64,000 nucleotides of DNA, from the NCBI RefSeq assembly GCF_004337365.2, contig NZ_CP044016.1:1488001-1552000 (forward strand), written 5' to 3'. Both the position numbers and the translations under genes were made by a program. This document shows positions 16,869 to 25,219 of the stretch, one piece after another. The notes below the pieces were generated by a model. The model did not search any database, was not told the DNA's origin, and saw nothing but the letters and a program-made list of their open reading frames with translations. The stretch comes from Rhizosphaericola mali (GTDB lineage: Bacteria; Bacteroidota; Bacteroidia; Chitinophagales; Chitinophagaceae). The first letter of the stretch is position 1. Every line of letters starts with the position of its first letter.

Positions 16869-18119
16869 ATGAAACGTAGAAGTTTTGTAATAAATACAGC
16901 ATTGACTGCTTTCGGCACAATAATGTATAATCCTCCTAAGGTCTTAGGTGCACAATTAAATCAAACTATAAAAAATGAAAGCTTTATGAATATTGAGCTG
17001 CCAGAAGGAATTCGAGAACGTTATATTGATGACGTTAATGGTCTCAAAATACATGTTTTAGAAGCTGGTTTCGAAACGCAAAATCGTCCTTCGATTCTTC
17101 TAATACACGGCTTTCCTGAACTTGCGTATAGTTGGCGTAAGATTATGGTTCCATTGTCGGATCTTGGCTACCATGTCATTGCTTATGATCAGCGCGGTTA
17201 TGGCCGTACCACAGGTTGGGACGATAGATATGATGGAGACTATGCATCATTTAGAACACATGAACTGGCTAGAGATGCATTAGGTCTAGTGATGGCTCTT
17301 GGTTTTAAATCGGTACATTCGGTAATTGGTCATGATGTCGGAGCAATGGTAGCGGCTTATTGTGCATTAGTAAGGCCAGATGTTTTCCAATCTTTAATTC
17401 TCCTAAGTTGCCCCTTTGGAGGTGTGCCTGAATTACCATTCGATATTAAAGATAACACTCCAAAAGATCAGAAAGATTCGCATCCCAAAGTAGATCCCCT
17501 TTCTACATTACCGATACCTAAAATAGATAGTACATCCTATTTTTCGACACGTAATGCCAATGACGATATGTTAAATTGCAAACAAGGATTGCATGATTTT
17601 CAAAGAGCTTACTTTTATGTTAAAAGTGCTGATTGGAAAGAAAATAAACCATTTGCATTGACTTCGTTAAGTGCCGAGGAACTTGCAAAACAACCAATGT
17701 ATTATGTTTTAGATAAAGGTAAAACTATGCCGGAAGAAGTAGCTCCTTATATGCCTTCAGAGATTTCAATAGCTTCTTGTAAATGGTTACCAGAAAATGA
17801 ACTTGACATGTATACAAGTGAATTTACGCGTACAGGTTTTCAGGGTGGACTAAATTGGTATAGATGCAATACCGGAGGTCTTAATAGAGCAGATTTGGAA
17901 CTCTTTTCAGGACATACTATTGATATTCCATCTTGCTTTATTACTGGAGTTGCCGATTGGGCAACTTATCGCCCAATGGGTGCATTAGAACAAATGCAAC
18001 AAAAGGCTTGTACTAAATTGTTAGACTTTCATTTTGTTAAAGAGGCGGGACATTGGATACAGCAGGAACGACCAGAAATTTTAACACAATTGATTGCCTG
18101 TTTTTTAAACAAAATTTAA
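16869..18119 (+). CDS. epoxide-hydrolase-like alpha/beta hydrolase, exported
   Basis: 416 residues. The N-terminus MKRRSFVINTALTAFGTIMY has a twin-arginine-like start and hydrophobic core, suggesting Tat export. The core shows the oxyanion segment HGFPE (80-84), AYDQRGYGRTTG, and GHDVGAM with D156 as nucleophile in place of Ser, typical of epoxide hydrolases and haloalkane dehalogenases. A later Asp lies in GVADWATY and the catalytic His in EAGHWIQQERP. The cap region has Tyr residues (MYYVLDKG, LNWYRCN) that could polarise an epoxide. Substrate unknown. It follows the AraC gene and ends at a terminator. Confidence 0.88.
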   Translation: MKRRSFVINTALTAFGTIMYNPPKVLGAQLNQTIKNESFMNIELPEGIRERYIDDVNGLKIHVLEAGFETQNRPSILLIHGFPELAYSWRKIMVPLSDLGYHVIAYDQRGYGRTTGWDDRYDGDYASFRTHELARDALGLVMALGFKSVHSVIGHDVGAMVAAYCALVRPDVFQSLILLSCPFGGVPELPFDIKDNTPKDQKDSHPKVDPLSTLPIPKIDSTSYFSTRNANDDMLNCKQGLHDFQRAYFYVKSADWKENKPFALTSLSAEELAKQPMYYVLDKGKTMPEEVAPYMPSEISIASCKWLPENELDMYTSEFTRTGFQGGLNWYRCNTGGLNRADLELFSGHTIDIPSCFITGVADWATYRPMGALEQMQQKACTKLLDFHFVKEAGHWIQQERPEILTQLIACFLNKI

Positions 18120-18243
18120 TAAGTATTTATTTTAGAAAAGATTTTTTTGATAAATCAAATTTCTGATGAAGTCAAAAAACAGATCTAGCCTAAACGACTT
18201 TTGTGTTAGTCAAAAATGCATTGAGTAAAGATCTCATTTAGCT

Positions 18244-18278
18244 AAAAAGGTTGTCCGATCAATACAGACAGCCTTTTT
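18244..18278 (+). terminator. rho-independent terminator
   Basis: A stem AAAAAGGTTGTC / GACAGCCTTTTT with a single G-T wobble and an 11-base loop, ending in a T run, 125 bases after the epoxide-hydrolase-like gene. It closes the AraC-hydrolase unit. Confidence 0.7.
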
Positions 18279-18363
18279 ATTAGTTTTTCTATTGAAACTT
18301 ATATTACGCAAAAAAAAAACGCTTTTCCATTGTGTCAAACATTGCTTCGAAACCGTCTTTTTG

Positions 18364-19159
18364 CTACTGATTATATTCATCAATGGCGTGTTTTACTGCA
18401 ATGTATAAATGCTTATCGGTGCCGTCTGTGGATACTTCTAGCACAGTTGCAGCAATACCTTCTGGCTTGTCGGCCAATACTGGAATCTCCGCTTGCATTC
18501 CAGCAACATACGTTTGGAAAAAAAGCAGCATAATTTTTGTTAAAAGCAAATCGTCCGTTTTGTCCAAAATCAGTTTACATATAACCTGGAGCAACCATTT
18601 TCACTTTTATGTTGAATTGATTCAATTCATAGCTGATTCCCGCTGACCAAGATTCCAACGCAGCTTTGGTAGCCTCGTATATGAAAATAAATGCAGTCGC
18701 AGAAGTTGCTGTGACCACAATACCGGCCTTTCTTTCTCTAAAATAAGGCAGCATCGCTTTCGTTACCATCACTGGTCCTATCAAATTGGTGTTCACTAAT
18801 TTTTGAATTTCTTCGTGGGAAATACCTTCCAAAGGACCCGCAAAATCAAAAACAGCATTGTTATAAAGTAGATCAATCGGATGAATGCACTCTGCAGCGG
18901 CAATGGCTTCTATAATTTCTTCAGGATTAGTAATGTCTAATTTGATTAAGGAAACGTTTGGAAATTGTGTCAATTCTGTTTCCTTTTCAGGATTACGCAT
19001 AGTTGCTATTACGTTCCAAATTTTTTCAATAAATAATTTTGCGGTTGCTTTACTTAATCCTTTAGACGCTCCGGTAATTAAAATTGTTTTGTTCCTTTTC
19101 TTTATTTTAATACCACAAAGGACTTCAACATTTCGGACTATAGACTTGTCATATTGCAA
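18364..19159 (-). pseudogene. short-chain dehydrogenase, decayed
   Basis: The frame reads KTILITGASKGLSKATAKLF (cofactor loop), YNNAVFDFAGPLEG, and YEATKAALESW as the YxxxK site. A nonsense codon follows APGYM where the family has GYVKTDF, and a second shift in an A7 run (18518-18524) separates the tail (FFQTYVAGMQAEIPV to DEYNQ). The stretch before the Tyr is several residues short, and no family-like Met precedes KKRNKTILITG. It is the degraded second SDR of a Crp-SDR, Crp-SDR tandem array and lies 9 bases after the Crp gene at 19169. Confidence 0.8.
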
Positions 19160-19168
19160 AAAACAATT

Positions 19169-19738
19169 TTATCGAATATTTCTCCGAATTCTACTCAATG
19201 ATGATTGCGTTACACCCAAATAGGAAGCTAAATAAGAAAGCGGGATACGATTGGCCAGTTTGGGAAATTTTTCAAGAAACGAATGATAGCGTTCCGTAGC
19301 GTCTTCTGACATCATCGGACTAATTTTATTCACTTTATCTACCAAGCCTTTTGCTATTATTTTAGCAATAATATTGTCCCATTCTATGATCGTCATGGAC
19401 AGATCTTTCATTGCGATTTTGGAAAATGAGTAGTAAGAACAATCAGTAATTGCTTGCACATATTCAGTAGAGGGAATTTCTTGATTATAGCTGTTAATGT
19501 CTGCTACAAAATTGTTTTCCTCAATGAAGTACTTTGTAACTTCATCCCCTTTTCTGTTGTAATAACTAACTCTCATAATTCCTTCAATCAAAAAAATAAC
19601 TTCACGTGGCGTCTTTCCCGCTTCGTGATAGTATTCGTCTTTCTTAATTTTTCTGAACACAGCTTTGCTTTTAATTAAATCAATTTGCTGTTTATTTAAA
19701 TTTCCGAACTGTAATAAATGATTAATAAGTACTTCCAT
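19169..19738 (-). CDS. Crp/Fnr-family transcriptional regulator
   Basis: 189 residues: a cyclic-nucleotide-binding-like beta roll (FRKIKKDEYYHEAGKTPREV, GIMRVSYYNRKGDEVTKYFI) and a short C-terminal HTH (YLASYLGVTQSSLSRIRRNI). The phosphate-binding Arg/Ser of true cAMP sites is not obvious, and no Cys cluster for Fe-S is present, so the signal is unknown. It is clearly paralogous to the gene at 20638: same length, and both end YLG(V/M)T-SSLSRIRRNIR. It sits between two SDR genes and begins 5 bases after one ends, suggesting one transcript. Confidence 0.93.
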   Translation of the reverse strand: MEVLINHLLQFGNLNKQQIDLIKSKAVFRKIKKDEYYHEAGKTPREVIFLIEGIMRVSYYNRKGDEVTKYFIEENNFVADINSYNQEIPSTEYVQAITDCSYYSFSKIAMKDLSMTIIEWDNIIAKIIAKGLVDKVNKISPMMSEDATERYHSFLEKFPKLANRIPLSYLASYLGVTQSSLSRIRRNIR

Positions 19739-19742
19739 AATT

Positions 19743-20555
19743 TTATTTCATTTGACTCATTATCATTTTATCCAAAAATTTGTCTGACAGGATTTTTCTA
19801 AAAAATAACATTATCTTAGCCCCTGAAGCGCCAACATATCTTGTTTTCGGATTATTTGCTTCAATACCTTGTTTGATAAGTTTGGCAATTACAATTGGAT
19901 CTGCTGCATCTTTTTCTACTTTTGCATACATATTAGCAACTCCTTTTGCCAAAGTGTTATAAGCGGTATTGCCAGAGACACTCAACATATATTCTGCTCC
20001 AAGTCCTGTTATTTCTGATTTTGTACCTCCAGGCTCAATAACTATAACATCAATTCCAAATGATTTTACTTCTTTGCGAAGAGCATCACTTAAACCTTCT
20101 ATCGCAAATTTACTAGCATGATACCATACACCCATTGGTAAAGTTATTTTGCCTCCAACTGAAGAAATGTTTACGATTTTTCCATAGTTATTTTTTCGCA
20201 TAGTTGGTAGCACTAATTGTATCAAACGTGCCACACCAAATATATTTACTTCCAACTGATATTTTGCATCTGAAATAGGCATATCTTCTAGTGCACCATA
20301 ATAGCCAGAACCTGCATTGTTAATTAAAATGTCTATACGTGCAGTCTCTTTCAAAATCTGTTCAACACAACCAACGAGACTTTCATCTTTTGTAACGTCC
20401 AAAGAAATAGTTTTTATACCTAGTGCTTTTAATTCTTGCATTTTTTCTATCCTACGTGCTGCACCATAAACGTTGTAGCCATTTTGTGCCAAATAAATAG
20501 CAGTTGCTTTTCCAATTCCTGCTGAAGCGCCAGTTATTAATACTGTCTTTGTCAT
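19743..20555 (-). CDS. short-chain dehydrogenase/reductase
   Basis: 270 residues of the classical SDR fold. The dinucleotide motif is TGASAGIGKAT near residue 8, with NNAGSGYYG around 90. The catalytic Ser and Tyr/Lys are in VNISSVGGKITLP and YHASKFAIEG, and EPGGTKSE follows. Intact and of typical length. ARRIEK after the second beta strand suggests a preference for NADP(H). The Crp genes on both sides on the same strand make them its likely regulators. Substrate unknown. Confidence 0.93.
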   Translation of the reverse strand: MTKTVLITGASAGIGKATAIYLAQNGYNVYGAARRIEKMQELKALGIKTISLDVTKDESLVGCVEQILKETARIDILINNAGSGYYGALEDMPISDAKYQLEVNIFGVARLIQLVLPTMRKNNYGKIVNISSVGGKITLPMGVWYHASKFAIEGLSDALRKEVKSFGIDVIVIEPGGTKSEITGLGAEYMLSVSGNTAYNTLAKGVANMYAKVEKDAADPIVIAKLIKQGIEANNPKTRYVGASGAKIMLFFRKILSDKFLDKMIMSQMK

Positions 20556-20637
20556 ATTTTTAAATGTTATAATTGATAATATGACAAAGGTGTATCAACA
20601 AAAAATGATTTTTTTTACCATTTGGCAAAAAGTGTTT

Positions 20638-21195
20638 TTACCGAATATTTCTTCTAATTCTACTTAAGGAAGAAGCCGTCATACCTAAGTAAGAAGCAAT
20701 ATAGGCAAGAGAAATACGATTGACGAGCGTCGGAAATTTTTCCAAAAACATTAAATATCTCGTTGTGGCATCTTGCTCTATTAACGGACTTCTACGATCG
20801 AGTTTTTCTGCCAAAGTTTTGTTGACAATTTTCTGAAAAATAGCGTCCCAACCCGCAATCGTATTTTCAATTTCTCTCCAATCACTGTTGGTGAAAAGCA
20901 ATAGTCGACAATCCGTTGCCGCTTGAACATATTCCGACAATGGTTCGCCTTTAAAACTATAAATAATATGGTTTTCGTCTAGAAAATAACGTGTAATTTC
21001 TTCGCCCTGATTGTTGTAATAGCAAATACGCAGAACACCATCAATCGTAAAAGCTAAATGCTTTACTACTTTTCCCGCTTCTGCAAAATATTCGTCTTTA
21101 TGAAGTATTTTTTCAACACCTTTTTTGGATATAAAATCAATTTGTTGTTGGTTCAAATTTCCAAATAACAACAAATAATCAATAAATTCTTTCAT
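20638..21195 (-). CDS. Crp/Fnr-family transcriptional regulator
   Basis: 185 residues: an effector beta roll (ILHKDEYFAEAGKVVKHLAF, GVLRICYYNNQGEEITRYFL) and C-terminal HTH (YIASYLGMTASSLSRIRRNI). A paralogue of the protein at 19169. It diverges from the amidase gene at 21361. The 165-base gap between them contains a palindrome of the CRP consensus form TGTGA-N6-TCACA, a good candidate operator for self-regulation and for the amidase. The ligand is unknown. Confidence 0.93.
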   Translation of the reverse strand: MKEFIDYLLLFGNLNQQQIDFISKKGVEKILHKDEYFAEAGKVVKHLAFTIDGVLRICYYNNQGEEITRYFLDENHIIYSFKGEPLSEYVQAATDCRLLLFTNSDWREIENTIAGWDAIFQKIVNKTLAEKLDRRSPLIEQDATTRYLMFLEKFPTLVNRISLAYIASYLGMTASSLSRIRRNIR

Positions 21196-21270
21196 ACAGT
21201 AAAAATAATTATTGCGTTTCAGTTTAGAATTGTCTTAGGGCAAAAAGTTTTTTTTCTATAGTAATTTTTG

Positions 21271-21286
21271 TGTGACAAATGTCACA
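21271..21286. promoter_or_regulatory. CRP/Fnr-type operator palindrome
   Basis: TGTGACAAATGTCACA has perfect 6-bp arms and fits TGTGA-N6-TCACA exactly. The symmetry continues outward (AATTTTTG on the left, TAAAAATT on the right) to about 32 bases. It lies 76 bases before a Crp-family start on one side and 75 bases before the amidase start on the other. Binding is inferred, not shown. Confidence 0.65.
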
Positions 21287-21360
21287 TAAAAATTGTGTTA
21301 TATGCCTTTTTAAGAAAGCTATTATTTGGCAAAACTTTGCAGCAAATAAATTTTTAAAAT

Positions 21361-22782
21361 ATGCAAAGCACAAAAGATAATCCTCTTTTCTTCTTTGATG
21401 CGTACACGTTGGCGAAACTTGTAAAAACGAAACAATTGTCGCCTGTGGAAATTGTAAGAACTCATTTGGAACGAATTGAGGCGATTAATCCAAAGATTAA
21501 TGCCATTGTTCAAATTGCAGATACTGCGATCGAAACAGCTCAAAAAGCAGAAGATGCCGTAATGAAAGGTGAAAAACTTGGTGCGCTTCATGGTGTTCCG
21601 TTTACCGCAAAAGATTCTATTGATACGGCGAAAGTGTTGACGCAACGCGGTTCTCCCATTTTTCAAGGAAGACTTCCAGTACAAGATGCAACAAGCGTTG
21701 CCCGGTTAAAAAATGCGGGTGGCATTTTATTGGCGAAAACAAACCTTCCTGAGTTTTCTTATTGGATTGAAAGCGATAATTTATTGACGGGCAGGACCAA
21801 TAATCCTTGGGATATTACCAAAACACCAGGCGGATCCAGTGGTGGAGAGTCCGCAGCCATCGCATCAGGAATGTCTCCTCTTGGATTAGGTACGGATTTA
21901 GCAATCTCAGTTAGAGGCCCTGCCGCTCAGACTGGAATTTCTTCTTTAAAAGCGACTTTGGGACGTATTCCCATGACAGGAATTTGGCCTAGAACGCCAC
22001 GCAAATTTTGGAATGTAGGTCCAATGGCGAGAAGTATTCGTGATTTGGAATTGGCATATAATGATTTGCTCGGTCCTGATCCTCAGGATGGAAATACCAT
22101 TAACGCATTGGTAAATATCAAAAAGGAAAACTTTAGTAAATTCCAACCTTTGCGCATCGGTTGGATGACAGGTCCCGGTTTAGGCCCTGTGGATAAAGAA
22201 GTAAAAAGTGTTGTGAAGCAAGCTGCTGAAGCATTACAAAGTATTGGTGTTTATGTGGAAGAGGTTAATATTCCTGCTTTGGAAAAAGATTTTGCATTGG
22301 AGGTTTTTAACGAATTGCACGTAATGGAAATGAAACCTGAGTTTAGAAAAGCAACAGCAGGATTTCCTCCAGAAAAGATTTACAAAATGGCACAAACAAT
22401 GTTGAGCGCTCCTGACACATCCATTGAAGACTATGTAGAAGCAGGGCACGCTGCGGAAAGAATTAAGGATGGTTATTGGGAATTTTTCCAAAAATATGAT
22501 GCAATTATCACGCAAGTGTTGCCTATTCCAGCGTATGCTCACGGAATGGAAACATTTAATATTGATGGCCAAATTGTAGATGCCACCTACATTCAGGCGG
22601 CGACTGTCCCCTTGAATCTCACAGGTTTGCCAGGTATATCAATGCGATTTGGCACAAGCAGAGAAGGGCTTCCAATTAATATTCAGATTGTAGGTTCTTG
22701 GAATCAAGAATACAAAATCTTGCATATTGCGAGTTTGTTAGAAAATTTGAGATCGGTGCCTAATTTGCATCCTGATTTATAA
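21361..22782 (+). CDS. amidase-signature family amidase
   Basis: 473 residues. The Ser-cisSer-Lys triad is visible: K84 in PFTAKDSID, cis-Ser S159 in PGGSSGGESA, and nucleophile S183 in GTDLAISVRGPA, with the expected 24-residue spacing between the serines. The enzyme hydrolyses carboxamides. It is probably a free-standing amidase rather than GatA, since no gatB or gatC is near and the family member is monocistronic here. It diverges from a Crp/Fnr gene across the CRP-type palindrome and ends at a terminator. Codons are less AT-biased than in its neighbours. Substrate unknown. Confidence 0.93.
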   Translation: MQSTKDNPLFFFDAYTLAKLVKTKQLSPVEIVRTHLERIEAINPKINAIVQIADTAIETAQKAEDAVMKGEKLGALHGVPFTAKDSIDTAKVLTQRGSPIFQGRLPVQDATSVARLKNAGGILLAKTNLPEFSYWIESDNLLTGRTNNPWDITKTPGGSSGGESAAIASGMSPLGLGTDLAISVRGPAAQTGISSLKATLGRIPMTGIWPRTPRKFWNVGPMARSIRDLELAYNDLLGPDPQDGNTINALVNIKKENFSKFQPLRIGWMTGPGLGPVDKEVKSVVKQAAEALQSIGVYVEEVNIPALEKDFALEVFNELHVMEMKPEFRKATAGFPPEKIYKMAQTMLSAPDTSIEDYVEAGHAAERIKDGYWEFFQKYDAIITQVLPIPAYAHGMETFNIDGQIVDATYIQAATVPLNLTGLPGISMRFGTSREGLPINIQIVGSWNQEYKILHIASLLENLRSVPNLHPDL

Positions 22783-22789
22783 AGTAAAT

Positions 22790-22823
22790 GGTTGGCTAAA
22801 CTTAATTTTGGCCAACCTTTTTT
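22790..22823 (+). terminator. rho-independent terminator of the amidase gene
   Basis: A stem GGTTGGC/GCCAACC with a 14-base loop is followed by six T. It starts 7 bases after the amidase stop. Confidence 0.8.
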
Positions 22824-22868
22824 CTTAACTATAATTAATGTAAATAAATCTATTTTTTATAGTTTGAT

Positions 22869-23447
22869 TTAAATTATCGTTGCATTTTTTCTAATACGGC
22901 TGAGCGTTTCTCTTGATATTCCCAGATAAGAAGCCACCATATACAAGGGTACTTTGTTGAATATAGTAGGATAGTTTATTTGAAATTCGGAGTATCTTTC
23001 CTCGGCAGTTTTGCTAATAAGAGAAAAAATACGTTGCAAGCCAGCTTCATAAGCTCTTGCGCTAAGTACCGTGTAAAATTGTTTTAAAGCAGGAATTTTT
23101 TCTATTAGATTTTCCCAATCTTCCTTTCTCCACAATAGTAAAGAGCTTTGCGTGATGGCTTCAATATTGTATTCTGACGGAATATTTAGATTGTAACTCT
23201 GCTGATCGGTCATCCACCAATTTTCGATACCAAATCGTACCGTGTGATCCATTCCTTTTTCATCGAAACGATATAAGCGACAACAACCTTTCGTGATAAA
23301 ACACATAAATCGCCAAGTCTCGCCATCATGCAGAATGGATTGCGATTTTTTAATAGTTTTATTGATACTCAGTTGTAGTATTTCCGCTAGTTCCGCATCC
23401 GATATGTCCACCTGGGATTTTAAGTAGTTGGTAAATACATCCTGCAT
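22869..23447 (-). CDS. Crp/Fnr-family transcriptional regulator
   Basis: I start it at ATG 23447 (MQDVFTNYLKSQVDISDAEL), giving 192 residues; the longer frame to 23528 adds a segment unlike the family. Effector domain: KKSQSILHDGETWRFMCFIT and CCRLYRFDEKGMDHTVRFGI with ENWWMTD; C-terminal HTH: YMVASYLGISRETLSRIRKN. The ENWW(M/V)(T/A)D motif is shared with the gene at 24082, so these two are closer to each other than to the pair at 19-21 kb. It diverges from the NTF2-like gene at 23688, its likely target. Confidence 0.9.
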   Translation of the reverse strand: MQDVFTNYLKSQVDISDAELAEILQLSINKTIKKSQSILHDGETWRFMCFITKGCCRLYRFDEKGMDHTVRFGIENWWMTDQQSYNLNIPSEYNIEAITQSSLLLWRKEDWENLIEKIPALKQFYTVLSARAYEAGLQRIFSLISKTAEERYSEFQINYPTIFNKVPLYMVASYLGISRETLSRIRKNATII

Positions 23448-23687
23448 TCTAATTTTTAGTAAAAATCCAAACTTTTTACTAAATAAACAATTAAGAAATT
23501 GTACTTTAAACTGCGAAGTATTTGTCATTACTCCAATCCTTAGGTATATCTCTTTGGAGCATTTGCCTAATTTTAATTTTTAGAACCACTTAGTTACTAT
23601 ATTATTTCTTTATTCTTTTTATAAACCTAGGTTTATTTTTTTGTTCTATAGTTGATTGAATTTTGCTTTCAACAAAAAAATAATGAT

Positions 23688-24038
23688 ATGAATACGAATG
23701 TTCAGAAAATGATTCACGATTATGTAAATGCGTGGAACGAAAACAATCTCAAAGATTTTAAAAATGCATTTAGTAAAATTTGGAACGAAGAGGCTACTTA
23801 TATTGATCCACAAATTGACAACATAAAAGGAGTAGATGCGATTGCACAACTTGCGATGAGTTCTTTGGAAAAATTTCCGGGTCGAAGATTTGAAGTATTG
23901 ACAGAACCAGATACACATCATAACGTAGGTCGTTACAATTGGAAAGCTATTTTTTCGGATGGCAATACTGTTGAAGGTTTCGATTGTTTCGAATTTGACA
24001 ACCAATACAAGATTACTAAAATTGTAAGTTTTTTTTAG
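23688..24038 (+). CDS. SnoaL/NTF2-like small protein
   Basis: A protein of 116 residues from ATG 23688 (MNTNVQKMIHDYVNAWNENN). The fold is the cone-shaped SnoaL/NTF2 type: YVNAWNENNLKDF helix, EATYIDPQID with a conserved Asp, VDAIAQLAMSSLEKFPGRRF, then the beta sheet ending FECFEFD-like (GFDCFEFDNQYKITKIVSFF). The family includes isomerases, cyclases and small-molecule binding proteins, so no specific reaction can be assigned. It lies between two Crp/Fnr genes; the one at 24082 follows by 43 bases on the same strand. Confidence 0.85.
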   Translation: MNTNVQKMIHDYVNAWNENNLKDFKNAFSKIWNEEATYIDPQIDNIKGVDAIAQLAMSSLEKFPGRRFEVLTEPDTHHNVGRYNWKAIFSDGNTVEGFDCFEFDNQYKITKIVSFF

Positions 24039-24081
24039 TCGTTGATACAATTAAGTCGATTGGTTTTTATTTTTACCGGTA

Positions 24082-24672
24082 ATGGAAAGGTACGACCAAT
24101 TTTTTAATAATATTGCGATGCATATTGCTCTAACCGATCAGGAAAAGGAAGTTGCGATATCGCTTTTACTGTCTAGTAGTATTAAAAAAAATCAAAAAAT
24201 TTTAATCGCAGGTAATATTTGTCGCAATTTTTATTTTGTAGACAGCGGTTGCCTGCGACTTTTTAGTTGCGACAATGAAGGCCTAGAGCACAACGTGATG
24301 TTTTGCCCCGAAAATTGGTGGGTTGCAGACATTGCAAGCTTTTCCACACAGTCTGCTGCTTTTTATGGGATTGATGCTTTAGAAGACTGTGAATTGTTAT
24401 ATTATTCCTTTCAAAATTTGGAGAAATTATATTTATTGGTTCCGAAGTTCGAGCGTTTTTTTAGGATTTTAATTCAGAATGGATTTAATTTTTACCAAAG
24501 TCAAATTACGGCAAATGTCTCTTTGACAGCACTAGAAAGATATGCCCTATTTCAAGAACGTTACCCGAAACTAGAACAAAGAATCACTCAAAAACATATA
24601 GCATCTTATTTAGGCGTTACACCCATCTTTCTTAGTCGGATTCGTAAACGAAAATTTCAATCCAAAAAATAG
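24082..24672 (+). CDS. Crp/Fnr-family transcriptional regulator
   Basis: 196 residues: an effector beta roll (KKNQKILIAGNICRNFYFVD, CLRLFSCDNEGLEHNVMF, ENWWVADIASF) and HTH (HIASYLGVTPIFLSRIRKRK). The last 21 codons recur almost unchanged at 31591-31653, where they are all that remains of a related gene. Probably co-transcribed with the SnoaL-like gene upstream. Signal unknown. Confidence 0.92.
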   Translation: MERYDQFFNNIAMHIALTDQEKEVAISLLLSSSIKKNQKILIAGNICRNFYFVDSGCLRLFSCDNEGLEHNVMFCPENWWVADIASFSTQSAAFYGIDALEDCELLYYSFQNLEKLYLLVPKFERFFRILIQNGFNFYQSQITANVSLTALERYALFQERYPKLEQRITQKHIASYLGVTPIFLSRIRKRKFQSKK

Positions 24673-24873
24673 TTGATAATATTGTTCTAATATTTTTTGA
24701 ACAGATCTACTCCTTAAATAAAAGAAATTTCTGTAACTAAAGGCTATCTTATTTAATATATTAAAATCTTATAAAATTTTTATTGCAAAATATTTCACTT
24801 TGATAATTTCATAATAATATTCTAAATAATTTAAATATCTATATATATCGATATGAAGTATTATCTTTGCTTT

Positions 24874-25176
24874 ATGGAATTAAAACAAGTAGCAGAAATA
24901 AGCCAGTGTTTATCCAATACTGTAAGACTGCAAATTTTGGAATGGTTGAAAAATCCAGAAGCAAATTTTCCTGCTAATACCTCTGGTCTGTCTAACAAAG
25001 ATGGTGTGTGTGTAACGTTTATTAATGACAAAAGTGGCTTGTCCCAATCTACGATTTCCACGTATCTTAAGAATATGGAAAGTTGTGGCTTGCTGAAAAA
25101 TAAAAGAATAGGAAAATGGACCTATTTTTTACGTAATGAAGAGACTATTCAGGCATATACCGACTACCTAAAATAA
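24874..25176 (+). CDS. ArsR-family winged-helix regulator
   Basis: About 100 residues from ATG 24874 (MELKQVAEISQCLSNTVRLQ); an alternative ATG lies at 24853. The ArsR fold is clear: SNTVRLQILEWL, recognition helix SGLSQSTISTYLKNMESCGL, and wing RIGKWTYFLRNEE. A region between helices with VCVTFIND carries one Cys but no metal-site CxC motif, so metal sensing is not indicated. A TAnnTTTG-like box (TATCTTTG, 24862-24869) lies just before ATG 24874 and could mark an almost leaderless promoter. It heads the flavoenzyme operon that starts 43 bases downstream and is its probable regulator. Confidence 0.85.
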   Translation: MELKQVAEISQCLSNTVRLQILEWLKNPEANFPANTSGLSNKDGVCVTFINDKSGLSQSTISTYLKNMESCGLLKNKRIGKWTYFLRNEETIQAYTDYLK

Positions 25177-25219
25177 TTTTTTTGCTACAATATATCTACA
25201 ATTATAAATATTTCGAATA

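Noticed and set aside
20556-20637. TTGATA / TATCAA inverted pair between the SDR and Crp genes as an operator
   Set aside because: Arms of only six bases in AT-rich DNA, and no match to the TGTGA-N6-TCACA form seen at 21271.
23646-24050. Antisense frame of 134 codons opposite the SnoaL-like gene
   Set aside because: Its residue composition (Phe, Ile, Asn rich) is that of a reverse shadow, while the plus strand gives a recognised fold.
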